Positions 44,232-56,500 of a stretch of DNA of 64,000 nt are shown here, in pieces. Each line of letters begins with the position of its first letter. The stretch's first letter is position 1. A program made the position numbers and the translations under genes. This DNA is from Lunularia cruciata (Eukaryota; Streptophyta; Marchantiopsida; Lunulariales; Lunulariaceae). The notes under the pieces were generated by a model. The model made no database searches. It was not told the DNA's origin and saw only the letters and a program-made list of their open reading frames with translations. Where the stretch lies: positions 27,814,243 to 27,878,242 of the forward strand of contig OX419761.1 of the NCBI GenBank assembly GCA_948567375.1. The letters are read 5' to 3'.

Positions 44232-46343
44232 ACTGTCTCTGTACTTAACATTGCGTTCACTATGAGGACTAGTTCCTTCAATGGCTCCAATCTTGTCTTG
44301 CATTTGCGTTCCCAATCTGCAAGCCATTCCTCTCTGTACATCGCCAATTCTTCTTTGAATTCGGCCTTCACCGCTTCCTTCTCTTTCTCCTTCTGTTCAA
44401 CCTTCTCTTCCTGATTACAAAGTAAGTCTTGTAATCTCTCTTCTTCTCTATATCTCGCAGCCAACTCTCGCTGCCAGAGTTGCTTCTTCTCCTCCATACT
44501 CTCCATCACTTGATCGAGCTCTTGATCCTTCGATGCTACCCTCGCCATAGCATGGATAAGTTTGACTCTTGAATTAACAAATTGTTGCTTCAAGATTTCA
44601 TGCTCCACTACCTGTCTTTCCCTTGCGATGTCACTCTTCCTCGCAAGATCTTCTTGATAACTCACTTCTCTCTTCAGGTCTTCAATTACCTGACTCCTCT
44701 CGACTGCTTCCGCTCGCAGTACTTCTCTCTCTTCCTCTCCTTGGGTTATACTCTTCTTCAACTCCGATCTTTTCTTCTTCTAATCTTGATAAGACCTGCA
44801 ACACAGTCTTTACCTTTGGACAAGTAGACTGCATCTCCTTCTTCTTCTTCTCCATCTTCACCAACAGCGGGCATACTACCATCTACAGGTAATCTACTCC
44901 ATTACTGACAACTTTGTCCTCCCGCGGAGTGGTCTTTCTTCTTTCCTTGTGTTCTCCCAATACTTGCCTTCTTCTCAGGAGTCTTCGTATCGGGATTGAT
45001 GCCTCACTGGCCGAGCTTCCTTCTACCTCTTCCTTCACTCTACTCGGTCCCGCTTCACACTTCGCCTTACGTCTCGAGCGAATTCCTTGCTGTACTGCGA
45101 TCTTCTTCTCCTCCCGCATTGGTACTTCGTCTTCCAGCGCCGCATTGTCTTTGGTTTCTACTTCGGCTTGCATTTCTTCTTCGTATTCTTCAGCCGCTGG
45201 TACCGATGTCATCTCTCCTCCTTCCTCACTATCACTGCTTGTATCTCCACTTTGCAATGTCAGCTTAGGTTCCTCCTCACGGTCCGAGTCCTCCATCTTG
45301 AGCTTGGCTTTGCCTTCTGAGTCTTCATCTTCCGACTCAATCACCACCATTCCTCGCCTCGGGTTATTTTTTTGCATCTTCCAAGGTTTCTTGTTTTCTT
45401 TGGCTTCTGCTTGCCGAGTTCTCTTCTTTGTCGGGGTACTTTCAACGACCTCCATGTTCTTCCCTGTCTTCGCGTAGTAATTGTCCGTGCTCTGGATTTG
45501 GAGAATGTATTGCTGCTCCTCCGCATCGACTTCTCTTCTCAAATCAGGATGGAAATGAGACACCATTCTATTACGCTCTGCCAAATTGAGCATATTTAAC
45601 CCGAGGTAAAAATGTGCTGCAAATGGTACGATGTAGTGTGGAGGCGACTTATCCCGTAGATTCCACACCATCTGCCTTGTTCTTTCGTGGAAGCACCTTG
45701 CCCAATCGATCGGTTCTCTTGCAAATAACTTGTGAAAGAACACCGCTTGGTGTTTCATCACATAGGTAGTTCTCTCCGGCTTCAGGATGGCCATTAGTGC
45801 ACTCACAATTCCTCTCCTCACAGAGTCTTTGTAGCTCTCAACTTTATACCCATTCTTCGTCCTCTTTGACGAGAAGGCATCTCTCACCTCCTGCGTTTCT
45901 TGGGCTATCTCTCCTTTCCCCAAGAACGTGGCTCCCTGCTCCAAGCCTGCCTCCTTCCCGAGTACGAGTCTCTAATCCGACTCTGTCCAGCGAGCCGGAT
46001 TTCCTCTCTTCCCTTCTTCCTCGGGACCATCGAGACATTTACTCTTGATGATTTCTGTCATGAATCCTGGAAAACTTACGTTCCAGTTCCATGCCAGAAA
46101 AGTGATCCGAAGTCGGCTCAAGACTTTGATCCTCGCTACTATATCTAATCTCCAAATTGCATGATTTCTCATTGCAAATTCGGAGTTCTTCTTCCCTCCT
46201 CCCATCTCTTCTGCTTTCTTACTGTCTCTCAATTTCTCTCTTGTGACTTCTCCCTTGCACACTAACACAAGTCCAACTCTATTTCCCTTTCCCCGATCAC
46301 CTGCAAGACGACTCCTCAACGGCGAAGGAAAATTGCTCAACAT
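44232..46343 (-). pseudogene. LTR-embedded coiled-coil protein gene in the A-II 3' LTR (fossil)
   Basis: The start is near 46343, after the TATA-like box at 46361-46370. A 353-residue open stretch at 44883-45944 contains AVFFHKLFAREPIDWARCF, HYIVPFAAHFYLGLNML and the acidic SEDEDSEGKAKLKMEDSD middle. The coil occupies 44270-44761 and ends at the junction with the unknown sequence at 44231, so the C-terminal LEKSG block is absent. Confidence 0.75.
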
Positions 46344-46758
46344 TTCGTCGTTGCAGTTTTGATTTTTATAGAGTTGCACTTCTTCATCTTCCGTCGCTTT
46401 GAGTTTGTACCGAGAAATCACACCTCCGGCATGCACCTGTCACTGTCACTCAACCTTCGCGCATATGAGCCGCCAGTTTTGAAACGGCCCCTTCTTGAAT
46501 TTCTCACCCCAACGAAAGGTTGTTAGACTGTCTTTGCCTCGGGTTGAGCTCCCCCCCAAGCCAAAGACAATTTACTTTGTATTGTATGCTGACATGGCAT
46601 TTCAGAGTACTTTGCCTTATGACCCGAAGTCACTTTACTTTGGGTTTCATCTCGAAGACAATTTTCTTTGTCTTCTTTGGCCATACAGGCGCAATCCGAC
46701 TCCTCTATACACTTCTTCTCCTTTATTTTGAAAAAAAACAAAAAATGTGGGCACCACA
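44232..46758 (-). repeat. A-II 3' LTR, recognisable family A part
   Basis: From the coil region to the tip TGTGGGCACCACA, next to the polypurine tract. By eye it is closer to the solo LTR 37041-40850 than to the 5' LTR of its own element. For example, it shares the segment with TTTGTCCTCCCGCGGAG that the 5' LTR lacks. Confidence 0.85.
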
Positions 46759-46773
46759 TACTCCCTCCCTCAA
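46759..46773 (-). other. Polypurine tract of element A-II
   Basis: TTGAGGGAGGGAGTA on the minus strand next to the LTR tip. Confidence 0.85.
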
Positions 46774-47789
46774 ATGTGAGCGTCCCCGCAAACATAGACC
46801 TCGGGTGTCTTAGAAACTTCCGAGTCTATGGTCCAATATCTCCAAACTCTCCACCCGTTTACTCGAGTGGCAAAAGGATTACCTTCCAAATCAACGAGTT
46901 GCATGGATCCATTTTCGTAAAGATGATGAACTCGATAGGGACCCATCCATCTCAAATGCAATTTGCCTGGAAAAAATATTTGGCGATTGTCATATAACAA
47001 AACCAAATCCCCTTCTTGTACAGTCACAGGCTTGATTCTTTGATTGTGCCTAAATTTCCTCTATGCTTGTACTTCTTTTGTGGTTTGCATTGCATTGTCT
47101 CTTTTCTCTTCTAACCACATCAGTTGATGAATCCAAGGATCCTGACTTTCCTCTTCTGACATTTGTTCTTTGCACAGATCTCGATAAGTCGGAACTTCAA
47201 ATTCAATTGGCAGTATGGGATGCAAGCCATATGCCAAGAAGTATGGGATTTGTTTGGTTGTAATCTTCTCTATCATCCGATAGGCCCATAACGCGGCTAG
47301 TAATTTTGTATCCCAGTCATAGGCATAATTGACAGTCACCTTATTCAAAATTTTACAAAGTAACCCATTCGCTTTTTCCATTAAGCCATTTGCTTTTGGG
47401 TTATAAGGAGTTGTCTTCCGATGTTTAATCTGAAAATACTTGGTTAATGCCTCCATTACAGAGTTCAAAAAATGTGTTCCTTGGTCACTGACCAATTCCA
47501 GAGGACACCCATATCGGGAGATGATGTTTCGAAAGAAAAATTCCACCACAGTTTCAGCATCATCTCTGCGAGTTGCTTCCGCTTCAACCATCTTGGTAGC
47601 ATAGTTAGTGCAAACCAAAATGTAGCGCTTTCTTGTGACTCGGGTCACTGGTTGAATGGGACCCACAAAATCAATCCCCCATTTCTCAAAGGGGGCCAAA
47701 GGCAAAATTGGTCTCAAAGGCCATTGAGAAGTAGCCGTCGGCTTCCCCGTTCTCTGACACGCATCACAGCTTTGGATATGAGCATGTAA

Positions 47790-48479
47790 TGTAACACCCA
47801 TTTGTGCATGTGTGTGGTATTGTGATATTTAGCTTGGTATTACAAGTACTTAAGAGATATTATTTATAGAGATAAAGGATGGTTCTATATTAGTCATGGT
47901 TAGCTAAAGTTAGTCATAGCTAAGATAGAGTGGACCTTACTTTAGAAGAAGTAGAAAAGATGAGCACCACTATTTTGGATTTTAGTGTGTTGACTTGGCA
48001 TTATTCCTAGGTGTTTGGCTTTGAGGAAAGAGTTGAGAACTCTTGGGCCCGCAAACCTTTTTCTTTTGGATTCTTCTTTATTCCAAGGATAGCCCATGTG
48101 AAGGAATCCTTGACTTAGTGGTTGGGTCAAGATAAGACCACATGCTTAGGGGAATATGCCCATGTGAATGGATATTCCTTTCTACTTTTTGACTTTACTT
48201 GACTTTTAGTCTAGTAACTTGAGTTACTACGGTAATTAGTAACTTTGGTACGTAACTATTCCACAAGTATATAAACAAGGGGTGAGGAGGTACTCATCAT
48301 CCTTTCATTTGCAACTATCTCTCTCTCATTGAGTTCTCTAGTGAGCAATGTCTTGAGTCTTGGAGTGTTAGCCTTGGAGGAGTATGATGGAGTTGGGGTT
48401 CCTTGCCTTCTTAGTCCATGGTGCGCTACCATAATAGCCATCAGAGGTTCATCCTGAGTGAGAGACAGGCCGGCTCACA
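47790..48479 (+). mobile_element. Solo LTR of family C (690 bp)
   Basis: It starts TGTAACACCCATTTG and ends CCGGCTCACA, matching the family C 3' LTR at 59145-59836 in inverse orientation at about 97-98 percent by eye, so it is a recent arrival. A TATA box (TATATAAA) lies at 48268-48275. It interrupts the A-II integrase. The flanks (TGTAA / GTACA) do not give a clean 5-bp duplication. Confidence 0.88.
48268..48275 (+). promoter_or_regulatory. TATA box of the family C LTR
   Basis: TATATAAA in sense, conserved in the other copy on the minus strand (59349-59356). Confidence 0.6.
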
Positions 48480-48639
48480 GTACATCTTTGTACATTGTAG
48501 GCCACCAATACCCTGCCGAAAGAATTTTCTTTACAGTATTCTTCAAAGCATAGTGTCCTCCCGATGCCTCGGAGTGTAAAGATTCAATCACTCCTACTAC
48601 TTTGTATGACTCCAAGCATCACCAAAGTACTTCGTCTTT

Positions 48640-50200
48640 GCCCATCTTAAATAAAATGCTGTGTTTAAGCTGGTACGGCCCCATTTTCCTGAGAAAGACT
48701 GCCCGCTGTTCCGGGTCCATCCACTCAGGACAATGGAGAGTATTCAGATCATTATATTCATCTGCATACCTCTTACTTCTCATTGCTGATAAGTGATACA
48801 ACTCTTTGTCAGGGAACGGATCGTCAATTTCCCAGTCCTGGTCTTGAGTTTCTAACCTGGACAGGAAGTCCGCATTCAAATGCGAAGCTCCCTTCCTCAC
48901 TTGTATAGTATACGTGAACTCTTGTAATAACAAGATCCATCTTGCAATTCGTCCCGATAAATCTGCCTTCTTGACCAGATGTTGCAATGCATAATGGTCA
49001 ACATAGAAGACAAACTCATACCCCAACAAATAATGACAAAATTTCTTGCAGGCATACACCATTCTGAGTGCTTTTCTTTCAGTCATCAAATAGTTCTTTT
49101 TAGAAACTGAAAGTTGTCGGCTGGCATAATACACCGGGTAGTCCTTCTTCTTCTCGTCCTTCTGACTTAAGACAACCCCGATGGCCATGGATAAAGTGTA
49201 CACATACACATGAAAAGGGACGTCCCAATTCGAGGCCCTCATGACTGGTGCTTCAACCAGTTTCTTCTTCAACACCTAGAAAGCTTCTTCTTGATGTGCT
49301 TCCCACAGATAGTCTTTGGATTTCTTTAGAAGCTTTGTAAGTGGTGCAACAAGCACTGCATAGTTTGACACAAAGCGTCTGTAATATCCGACATGTCCCA
49401 AGAAGGCTCTCAGCTCCTGGATGTTCTTCAAGGATTCCAAAGCTACAATTATCTTAACCTTCTCAACATCGACTTCAATACCTCGGCTTGACACCCGATG
49501 CCCCAGAAGAATTCCCTCCTTCATTGCGGAGAAGCATTTCTCCGGGTGTAATGACAAGCCGGCAAAACGACACCTTTCAAACGTTTGGCAAAAGTAATCT
49601 AAATGTACATCTCTTTGCCCAAACACACAAAAGTCATCAATAAAAACTTCCACAAATTTGCGCAGGAAATCCTTGAAGATCAAATTCATCATCCGCTAGA
49701 AAGTAGCAGGAGCATTACACAACCCAAAGGGCATTTGATTGTAAGCAAAAGTGCCCCAATCGGTCGTGAATGTAGTTTTATCCTTGTCTTCTTCTCGAAT
49801 GGATACTTGATTGTACACTGAAAATCCATCGAGAAAACTATAACAAGGATGCCCAGCTACCTGATCTAAAATTGTATTGGTAAAAGGCAAGGGATGATGA
49901 TCTTTCCTTGTAACTGCATTCAATTTTTGGAAGTCTTGGCACACTCGGATCTTCCCTGTTTTCTTCTTCGGGACAATGACAATGGGGGAGACCCATTCAT
50001 TGCTTAAGACAGGGAAGATGATTCCAGACCCTGAGTACTTGTCGATTTCATCTTTCACCAAAAGCGAGTACTTTGGGTTCAGGTGGTATTGTCGCTGCCA
50101 AACCGGAACTGCACCTTCAACCAAATCAATCCGGTGTTCTTTGAATTCTCGTGGAATACCCGGCATTTGATCAATTGACCAGGCAAATACATCCTGGAAC
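48640..50200 (-). pseudogene. Family A RT and RNase H in A-II (fossil)
   Basis: RT: EWVSPIVIVPKKKTGKIRV, FQKLNAVTRKDHHPLPF, WGTFAYNQMPFGLCNAPATF and the active-site VEVFIDDFCVFGQ (49610-49645). The thumb reads CFSAMKEGILLGHRVSSRG. RNase H: SMAIGVVLSQKDEKKKDYP, EFVFYVDHYALQHLVKK and HLNADFLSRLETQD. RT copies element RNA into DNA and RNase H removes the template. Confidence 0.9.
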
Positions 50201-51531
50201 TCTATAAACATGGCAGTGTATCCTGCCAACTCCTCCGAAGTAATTGTCTTTGAGATTTTTAAAATTTTTCCTTCAGTTAGTAACACCTCTTGACAGTCAT
50301 CGGGGTTGATGACTCCTTCAACGTGGCTTACTTGGCTGAACCCGAGGCAAGCGGCCATCAAACCCCCTTCCTCAGAGTCAGGTTCACCCGAGGTGAGGTC
50401 ATATGGATCTTTGTCGTCAACCTCTACCTCGTAGCATTCCAAGTTATTAACTTGGACTTTGTCTTTGGATTCGTCTGAAGACAAAGACGATGAGTCTTCG
50501 GATTTGTCCTCCTCTTTCAACGAACTTGTTTCCCAGAGATGGGGAACCTTCGTCCAACTCACAATCACCAGCTTCTGATCTTCGGACGAAATGTCCTTGA
50601 ATCTTAACTTCTGCTGATACCAATCCACTACAACTGGAGCACTATACAACCAGGGTCTGCCAATCAATAGAGGGTAACCAGTTTTTGTCACTGGCCGCAA
50701 CACAATGTAATTTAACTTGAAGGGTACCCCTCCAAAGATTGTGGTAATGTTTGACAGCATGCCCAAGGGTCGTCTCCTGGTTTGGTCTGCAAACTTCAAA
50801 ACTCGGGGTGTTGGTTCAAACGTATGATACCCGAGTTGATTTGCAGTATCTTCGGTCATGACATTCACACCGGACCCAGAGTCAATGGGTATTGATGTGA
50901 TCATGCACCATGCAATCTCCGCGTCTACCTTGGGCGATCCCAAATCTTCTTGTTCAATACGATAAATAGCAGGCAGGTCCTTCTTTGACATCGACCTCAC
51001 CTTCTTGAGGGCCGAATTAAGCTGTCTCTTGTACAACTTGCTATCTTCCCACAATTGCTTAAATGTAACATTGGCATTTGTGGTGGCCAGATCGGCTACA
51101 ATATCATATTGGGGAACTCCTCCCAATTTGACCGTCTTCGTCTTCGGCTTTGGGTCCGAGGTCTCTCCATGTTCCCTCTTGACTTCGGGACGCTTCAAAA
51201 TGGTGACGGGCTTGCTGATGGCCTTAACCCGAGCTTCCTCGGGTTGGCCCACCTTGGCTTGGATCAGACCCTTTACTTCGGATCGGATGTCCGCCAGAAA
51301 AATTGGAGACTTTGTCTTCGTCTCTTCTTCCAAACTCAGTTCCCGAGTCCTGAGTAATGCCTCTAATTCTTTCTGCAAGGCTTTAGCTTTAGCTTTTGTG
51401 AGGATCTTTTCCTCCTTGGCCGAAAGAATGGCTTTTGAGCGCAGTCTCTTTGCCTTTCGGGAAGACGACGAGGTCGTAGTCAGTTCTTCGGGATCACGCT
51501 TCTTCTTGCTGGAGCGTGTCTCAACTTTCAA
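50200..51531 (-). pseudogene. Family A protease and flanking spacers in A-II (fossil)
   Basis: An N-terminal Ser/Lys-rich linker (SSSSRKAKRLRSKAILSAKE) leads into the protease. Its active site is PIDSGSGVNVMTEDTANQ (near 50845-50890) and its end is GYPLLIGRPWL (50640-50670). A Ser/Asp-rich spacer (DSSSLSSDESKDK) connects to RT. It is in one long open frame with the start of RT, the best kept family A pol segment here. Confidence 0.88.
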
Positions 51532-51639
51532 AACTTCAAGGTCTGGCCATTCTCATTCTGAGGCCGGACTCCCTTCTTGAGGTCTTTCTTCCTCAAGAGT
51601 AATGCAATTTACATTCGTATCCTCCTTTGGCTGAAGTGC

Positions 51640-52200
51640 TGCACGCTCAGCGGGGGTCTATACATATTTTACAGGCGGCTTCGAGTTTGGTGGGTGAGGG
51701 CATTGGTTGCCCGTATGCCCTGATCCTTTACAATTTCCACATAGGGGAACGTACCCAATTTGCCTTCTTGGCTCGGGACAATTTGGAGACCAATGTCCCA
51801 TCGAGCCACAATTATAATAGGCTCTGGGCCATTCTAAGGGTGATTTTGGTTGCTCATTGGTGGTCTTCGTGGAGGAGCATTGGGTCCAAACCTCAGACCT
51901 TGATACAATGTGCTCGGTTGAGGCTATACCTCTTGAGTTTGGTACACCGCCTCTTCATCCTTGTCTTGGTTCCATCTCGGAACCCAATCAATTTGATGCA
52001 CCGGGAATGCATTCTGTGTTGGCGTGGCCGGATTTGCCACATGCGGTGCACCACACATTAGATTGTCCAAATGCTGGGGCCTTTCTTCGGTCCTTAGCCC
52101 CAATCATCTCAATCTTGAAATCTGAAAACTCCTTGATGAGGGCATCCAGCTTTGTATCCGCCTTATGTACACTCTTGGCTGGAGGAGTCATTGGTTTCTT
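51640..52200 (-). pseudogene. Family A nucleocapsid region in A-II (fossil)
   Basis: Homologous to 29990-30600. The first knuckle reads CTACGKSGHANTEC near 52015-52060. The second and third knuckle regions lie at about 51690-51830. The preceding part carries KIEMIGAKDRRKAPAFGQSNVW. Broken. Confidence 0.8.
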
Positions 52201-52218
52201 GCCTCCACGTCTTTTGAC

Positions 52219-53385
52219 TCATCTTGGCTTTGATTCTTCTTTGGATTCCGAAGAAGAGCTCAAAGACGTAGAGGATTTGTCGAAAGAAGGGGAGGTGCTG
52301 CGTGAAGCTCTCCTTCTGGGCTTCTTGCCTTTCTTCTCCCAATTTCTCCGGTTACCGGCAAAGTGAGAGTGGGCCGCTTCATAACGAGCGACATGTTTGA
52401 GTACTTTGTCCAAGGAAGTTACGTTCCTCTCCCTGGCAAAGATTCGTATCTCTTGTGAAAGGCCCCCTAGGAACCAGGTAATGGCTTGGGCATCGGAGTA
52501 TCCGACCACCCCTGATTGCTTGGGAACTCGATTCAGTAGTGCCATGAACCGCTCAGAGTAGTCTCTCAACTTCTCCTTCTTGCCCCGGTCCAAATCGTTG
52601 AGTGCCACAAAGACACTCATATCATAGTCAACTTCTTGGAATTGTTCCAAGAAGTTGTTTCTCAAGTCTGCCCAATCCGATGGTACAAACCCCTTCTGAG
52701 TCACATGGGTGTACCAACTCCAAGCTTTCTTGCGAAGCAAACTTGGGAAAATTCTTAGTCGATCCGCCGAGTCATGCTCCTTGTTAGCAAAGGAGATGAC
52801 TTTGAATTCTTTGATGAATTCATCGGGGTCTTTGTCTTGTTCTATCCCCTTATACTTCTGATAGGCGTGTCGGGTGATAGGGAGCAAAGTAATCATTTGA
52901 TGCACTGGGATCGGCTGAGGTAATGTGGAACTTGACGGAACGGAAGGATTGGCTAGAATTGACGCCGTAATGTCAGCCCAAGGATTCCAATTCGTCAAAT
53001 TTAAGGTAGGGTCTTCTTTGACAATTTCTGCTATGAGGGTGTCGACTTCAACCCAAGTGGAAGATTCAGGATCAACACCTTCAATGGGTTCTTCAAAATT
53101 CCTTCGGGACAACCAAGGAATCGTTCGTAGAAGATATTGACACTCGTCTTCAGTAAGTGTTCGTGCTGTCTTTTCTCGAACAAAGGTCTTCAAGGAAACA
53201 ACTTCCTGTACAACTCTAGGAGAAGTAAGTGTACTGGGCCGCAATGCATATGTTTGCCCACTCAATTCTTTCTTCTTCTTGGAAGAAGAGGGAGATGCGA
53301 AGTAGCCTTGCCAACCGCCTTTGCGTTTCTTGTGGTCAAGTTCTTGTAGGGCTTCTTGCACTTTGTGAAGGAGTTGAAACTCCAA
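52219..53385 (-). CDS. Family A gag, best preserved copy (element A-II)
   Basis: A 388-residue open stretch starting MEFQLLHKVQEALQELDHK at 53385. The N-terminal half has a Lys/Ser-rich segment (SPSSSKKKKELSG) and TEDECQYLLRTIPWLSRRNFEEP. The capsid-like retrotransposon gag domain follows (KAWSWYTHVTQKGFVPSDW, LRNNFLEQFQEVDYDMSVF, LRDYSERFMALLNRVPKQS, ARERNVTSLDKVLKHVARYEAA). It ends in an Arg/Ser linker toward the zinc knuckles. Gag forms the virus-like particle. It is a fossil part of a broken element. Confidence 0.88.
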   Translation of the reverse strand: MEFQLLHKVQEALQELDHKKRKGGWQGYFASPSSSKKKKELSGQTYALRPSTLTSPRVVQEVVSLKTFVREKTARTLTEDECQYLLRTIPWLSRRNFEEPIEGVDPESSTWVEVDTLIAEIVKEDPTLNLTNWNPWADITASILANPSVPSSSTLPQPIPVHQMITLLPITRHAYQKYKGIEQDKDPDEFIKEFKVISFANKEHDSADRLRIFPSLLRKKAWSWYTHVTQKGFVPSDWADLRNNFLEQFQEVDYDMSVFVALNDLDRGKKEKLRDYSERFMALLNRVPKQSGVVGYSDAQAITWFLGGLSQEIRIFARERNVTSLDKVLKHVARYEAAHSHFAGNRRNWEKKGKKPRRRASRSTSPSFDKSSTSLSSSSESKEESKPR

Positions 53386-53540
53386 CGCCTCTCGTTCAGT
53401 TTCGTCAACGATGGATGGGACGTTCAGACGTTCGTCTTCAAGCTCTCTCTTCCCGTTGTTCTCTCAATGCAGACATTCATATTGCATTGATACCCAATTT
53501 CCAATTTTGCTTTGTATTCTTCCACTTCCGAGATTTTTAT

Positions 53541-53557
53541 CCCCGGCAGTGGCACCA
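53541..53557 (-). other. Primer binding site of A-II, tRNA-Asp type
   Basis: TGGTGCCACTGCCGGGG on the minus strand, 7 bp from the 5' LTR. It corresponds to 33880-33896 in A-I. Confidence 0.78.
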
Positions 53558-53564
53558 AAAATCA

Positions 53565-56500
53565 TGTGACATCCCGGCAAATATCACTTTTGCGGTAATT
53601 GGGTAAGTAAAGTTTGTTCCCGCAGAGATACGAGTCAGAAATGTCCAAATACAAAGCAAAGCAACAATTTAGTTCTTCTTGAGTTCTTCTTTAGCCTCTC
53701 AGGTAGAAACCACACCCAGAAGAGAGTAACAAGCACTGACTCATAGTCTTGTCACAAATTCACACTCCTTAATCACAAATCCTTCAATTCTTTCCAAACA
53801 ATCTTGTTTGTGATGATTCAGGCTCTCCCAAAAATGGCACTTCACTGCAAAACTACTTCGCCTCAGAATTGTGTTCCACCCTTCCATTGAAGGCACAACT
53901 TCCTCGATCAAAATTGCTTCACATCAACTTCGCATTGCACTCACAAATGCAGAATACTACCAACACTACAATTCCTCTCAGATCTGTCAAGGCATTGCTT
54001 TGATTGCACTTCACTTAGGATCAAACACACAGAATGAAGATCAAGGCTGTGGAATCCAACATCCAACAAGCACACTGACTTGCACTTCGAATTTCTCCAA
54101 ACACTCACAAACACAATTGTGAAATTGATACTTGGAATCAAGCTCAAGCGACGAGCATTGCTTCATAGCACTTCGCTTTATCTATTCTCAGAAATAATGA
54201 GCATTGAACAACATTTCTCTGCGAATGCCACTCTTAAATAGTGAAGCACTCGACAGTTTTAACAACTATACCATTTCTACAACAACTGTTCTAACCTGCA
54301 GATCCGAAATGACAATGCACCTCTTTATATCTGCCCCTTCAAATCTCAAATCGGTTTCTACTCCGATCCGATGTCTACTTCTTCCTCGGCTTTCAAACCC
54401 GAACCCAAAGTAATCTTACTTCCTACTACATTTTCCTTGGGTTTCACATCTCCTACTTCTTTGACCAGATCCAGCAATTCTCTTTCCTGATCTGAATTTG
54501 CACTAGTGGATAATCTATCTAACTCCTTATCTCCTGACCCACTCTTCTCTAATGTCTCTGAGGGCAACTCTGAAGATATTTGGATTCCTATGGTATTTAC
54601 TTCGGGTTTTGCCTTAACATCTTTCCAAAGCTTTTCTAACTCTATTTTCACTAAGTCTAATCTAATTGAAATGTTATCCTCTACTTCTAACACCTTTCTA
54701 TCTACACGAGTTCTTAGTTTTACTAACAAGGCATTCATCTCCGTGTCCTTTGCTTGTCTTCGCCTCGTCTCCTGCACCAACAACTTCAACTTGTGCAGTT
54801 GCGCTTCTTCAATTCAAACGCTGGCTTTTGTACTTAACATTGCATTCACTCTGAGGACTATCTCCTTCAATGGCTCCAATCTTGTCTTTTGTTCTCGTTC
54901 CCAATCTGCAAGCCATTCCTCTCTGTACATTGCCAACTCTTCCTCGAACTTGGCTTTCACCGCTTCCTTCTCTTTCTCCTTTTGTACAACTTTCTCTTCT
55001 TGAGTACGAAGTAACTCTTGTAATCTCTCTTCTTCTCTATACCGCACAGCCAACTCTCTTTGCCAGAGTTGCTTCTTCTCCTCCATACTCTCCATCACTC
55101 GATTGAGCTCTTGTTCCTTTGATGCTACCCTTGCCATAGCATGGATAAGCTCTACTCTTGAATCAGCAAACTGCTACTTCAAGATTTTGTACTCCGCTAC
55201 TTGTCTCTCTCTTGCGATGTCACTCTTCCTCGCAAGATCCTCTCGATAGCTCACTTCTCTCTTCAGGTCTTTGATTACCTGACTTCTCTCTACTACTTCC
55301 GCTCGTAGTACTTCTCTCTCCTTCTCACCTCGGGTTATACGCCTCTTCAACTCCGAGTTCTCCTCTTTGATCTTGCTACCACCTGCAATACAGTCTTTAC
55401 TTCTGGACAAGTGGACTGCATCTCCTTCTTCTTCTGCTCCAACTTCACCAACAGCGGCCCCGCCTCACACTTTGCCTTACGTCTCGAGCAAACTCCTCGC
55501 TGTATTGTGATCTTCTTCTCCTTGAGCACCGGTACTTTGTCTTCCAGCACCGCATTGTCTTTGGCTTCTACTTCGGCTTGCACTTCTTCTTCGTATTCTT
55601 TCGCCGCTGGCGCCAAGGTCATTTCTCCATTGTCTTCACTGTCACTGCTAGTATCTCCGCTCTGGAGTGTCAGCTCAGGTTCCTCCTCATGTTTCGAGTC
55701 CTCCATCTTGAGCTCAGCCTTGCCTTCTGAGTCTTCATCATCTGACTCAATCACCACCATTCCTCACCTCGGGTTATTTTTCTGCATCTTTCGAGGTTTC
55801 TTGTTTTCTTCAACTTCTGCTTGCCGAGTTTTCTTCTTCATCGGGGTACTTACTATGACCTCCACGTTTTTCCCTATCTTTGCTTAGTAGTCGTCCGTGC
55901 TCCGGATTTGGAGAATGTATTGCTGCTCCTCAACATTGACTTCCTTTCGCACATCCGGATGGAAGTGCGACACCATCCGATTTCACTCCGCCGAGGTCAG
56001 CAAATTGAGCCCAAGGTAGAAGTGCGCCGCAAATGGCACAATGTAATGTGGAGGCGACTTATCCCGCAGATTCCACACCATTTGCCTCATTCTCCCGTGA
56101 AAACACCTCGCCCAATTAATTGATTCTCCTGCAAACAATTTGTGAAAGAACACCGCTTGGTGTTTCATCACATAAGTTGTTTTCTCCGGCTTCAGGATTG
56201 CCATCAAAGCACTCACAATTCCTCTCTTGACATGATCTTTGTAACTTTCTACCTTGTACCCATTCTTCGTTCTCTTGGACGAGAAGGCATCTCTCACCTC
56301 TTGCGTTTCTTGGGCTATCTCTCCTTTCCCCAAGAATGTGGCTCCCTGCTCCAAACCCGCCTCCTTCCCGAGTACGAGTCTCCAATCCGACTCTGTCCAG
56401 CGAGCCGGATTTCCTCTCTTCCCTTCTTCCTTGGGACCATTGAGACACTTACTCTCGATGATTTCTGTCATGAATCCTGGAAAACTTACGTTCCAGTTCC

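Larger units (their letters stand above)
46790..48640 (-). pseudogene. Family A integrase in A-II, split by a family C solo LTR (fossil)
   Basis: 46790-47789 holds the core and C-terminal parts (SCDACQRTGKPTATSQ, GIDFVGPIQPVTR, LVSDQGTHFLNSVMEAL, PKANGLMEKANG, HLRWMGPYRVHHLY). 48480-48640 holds the N-terminal zinc-binding segment. The solo LTR 47790-48479 lies between them. Confidence 0.88.

Noticed and set aside
43722-44414. 230-codon plus-strand open frame across the junction at 44231
   Set aside because: It runs across two unrelated sequences and antisense to the coil of the LTR gene, so it is most likely fortuitous.
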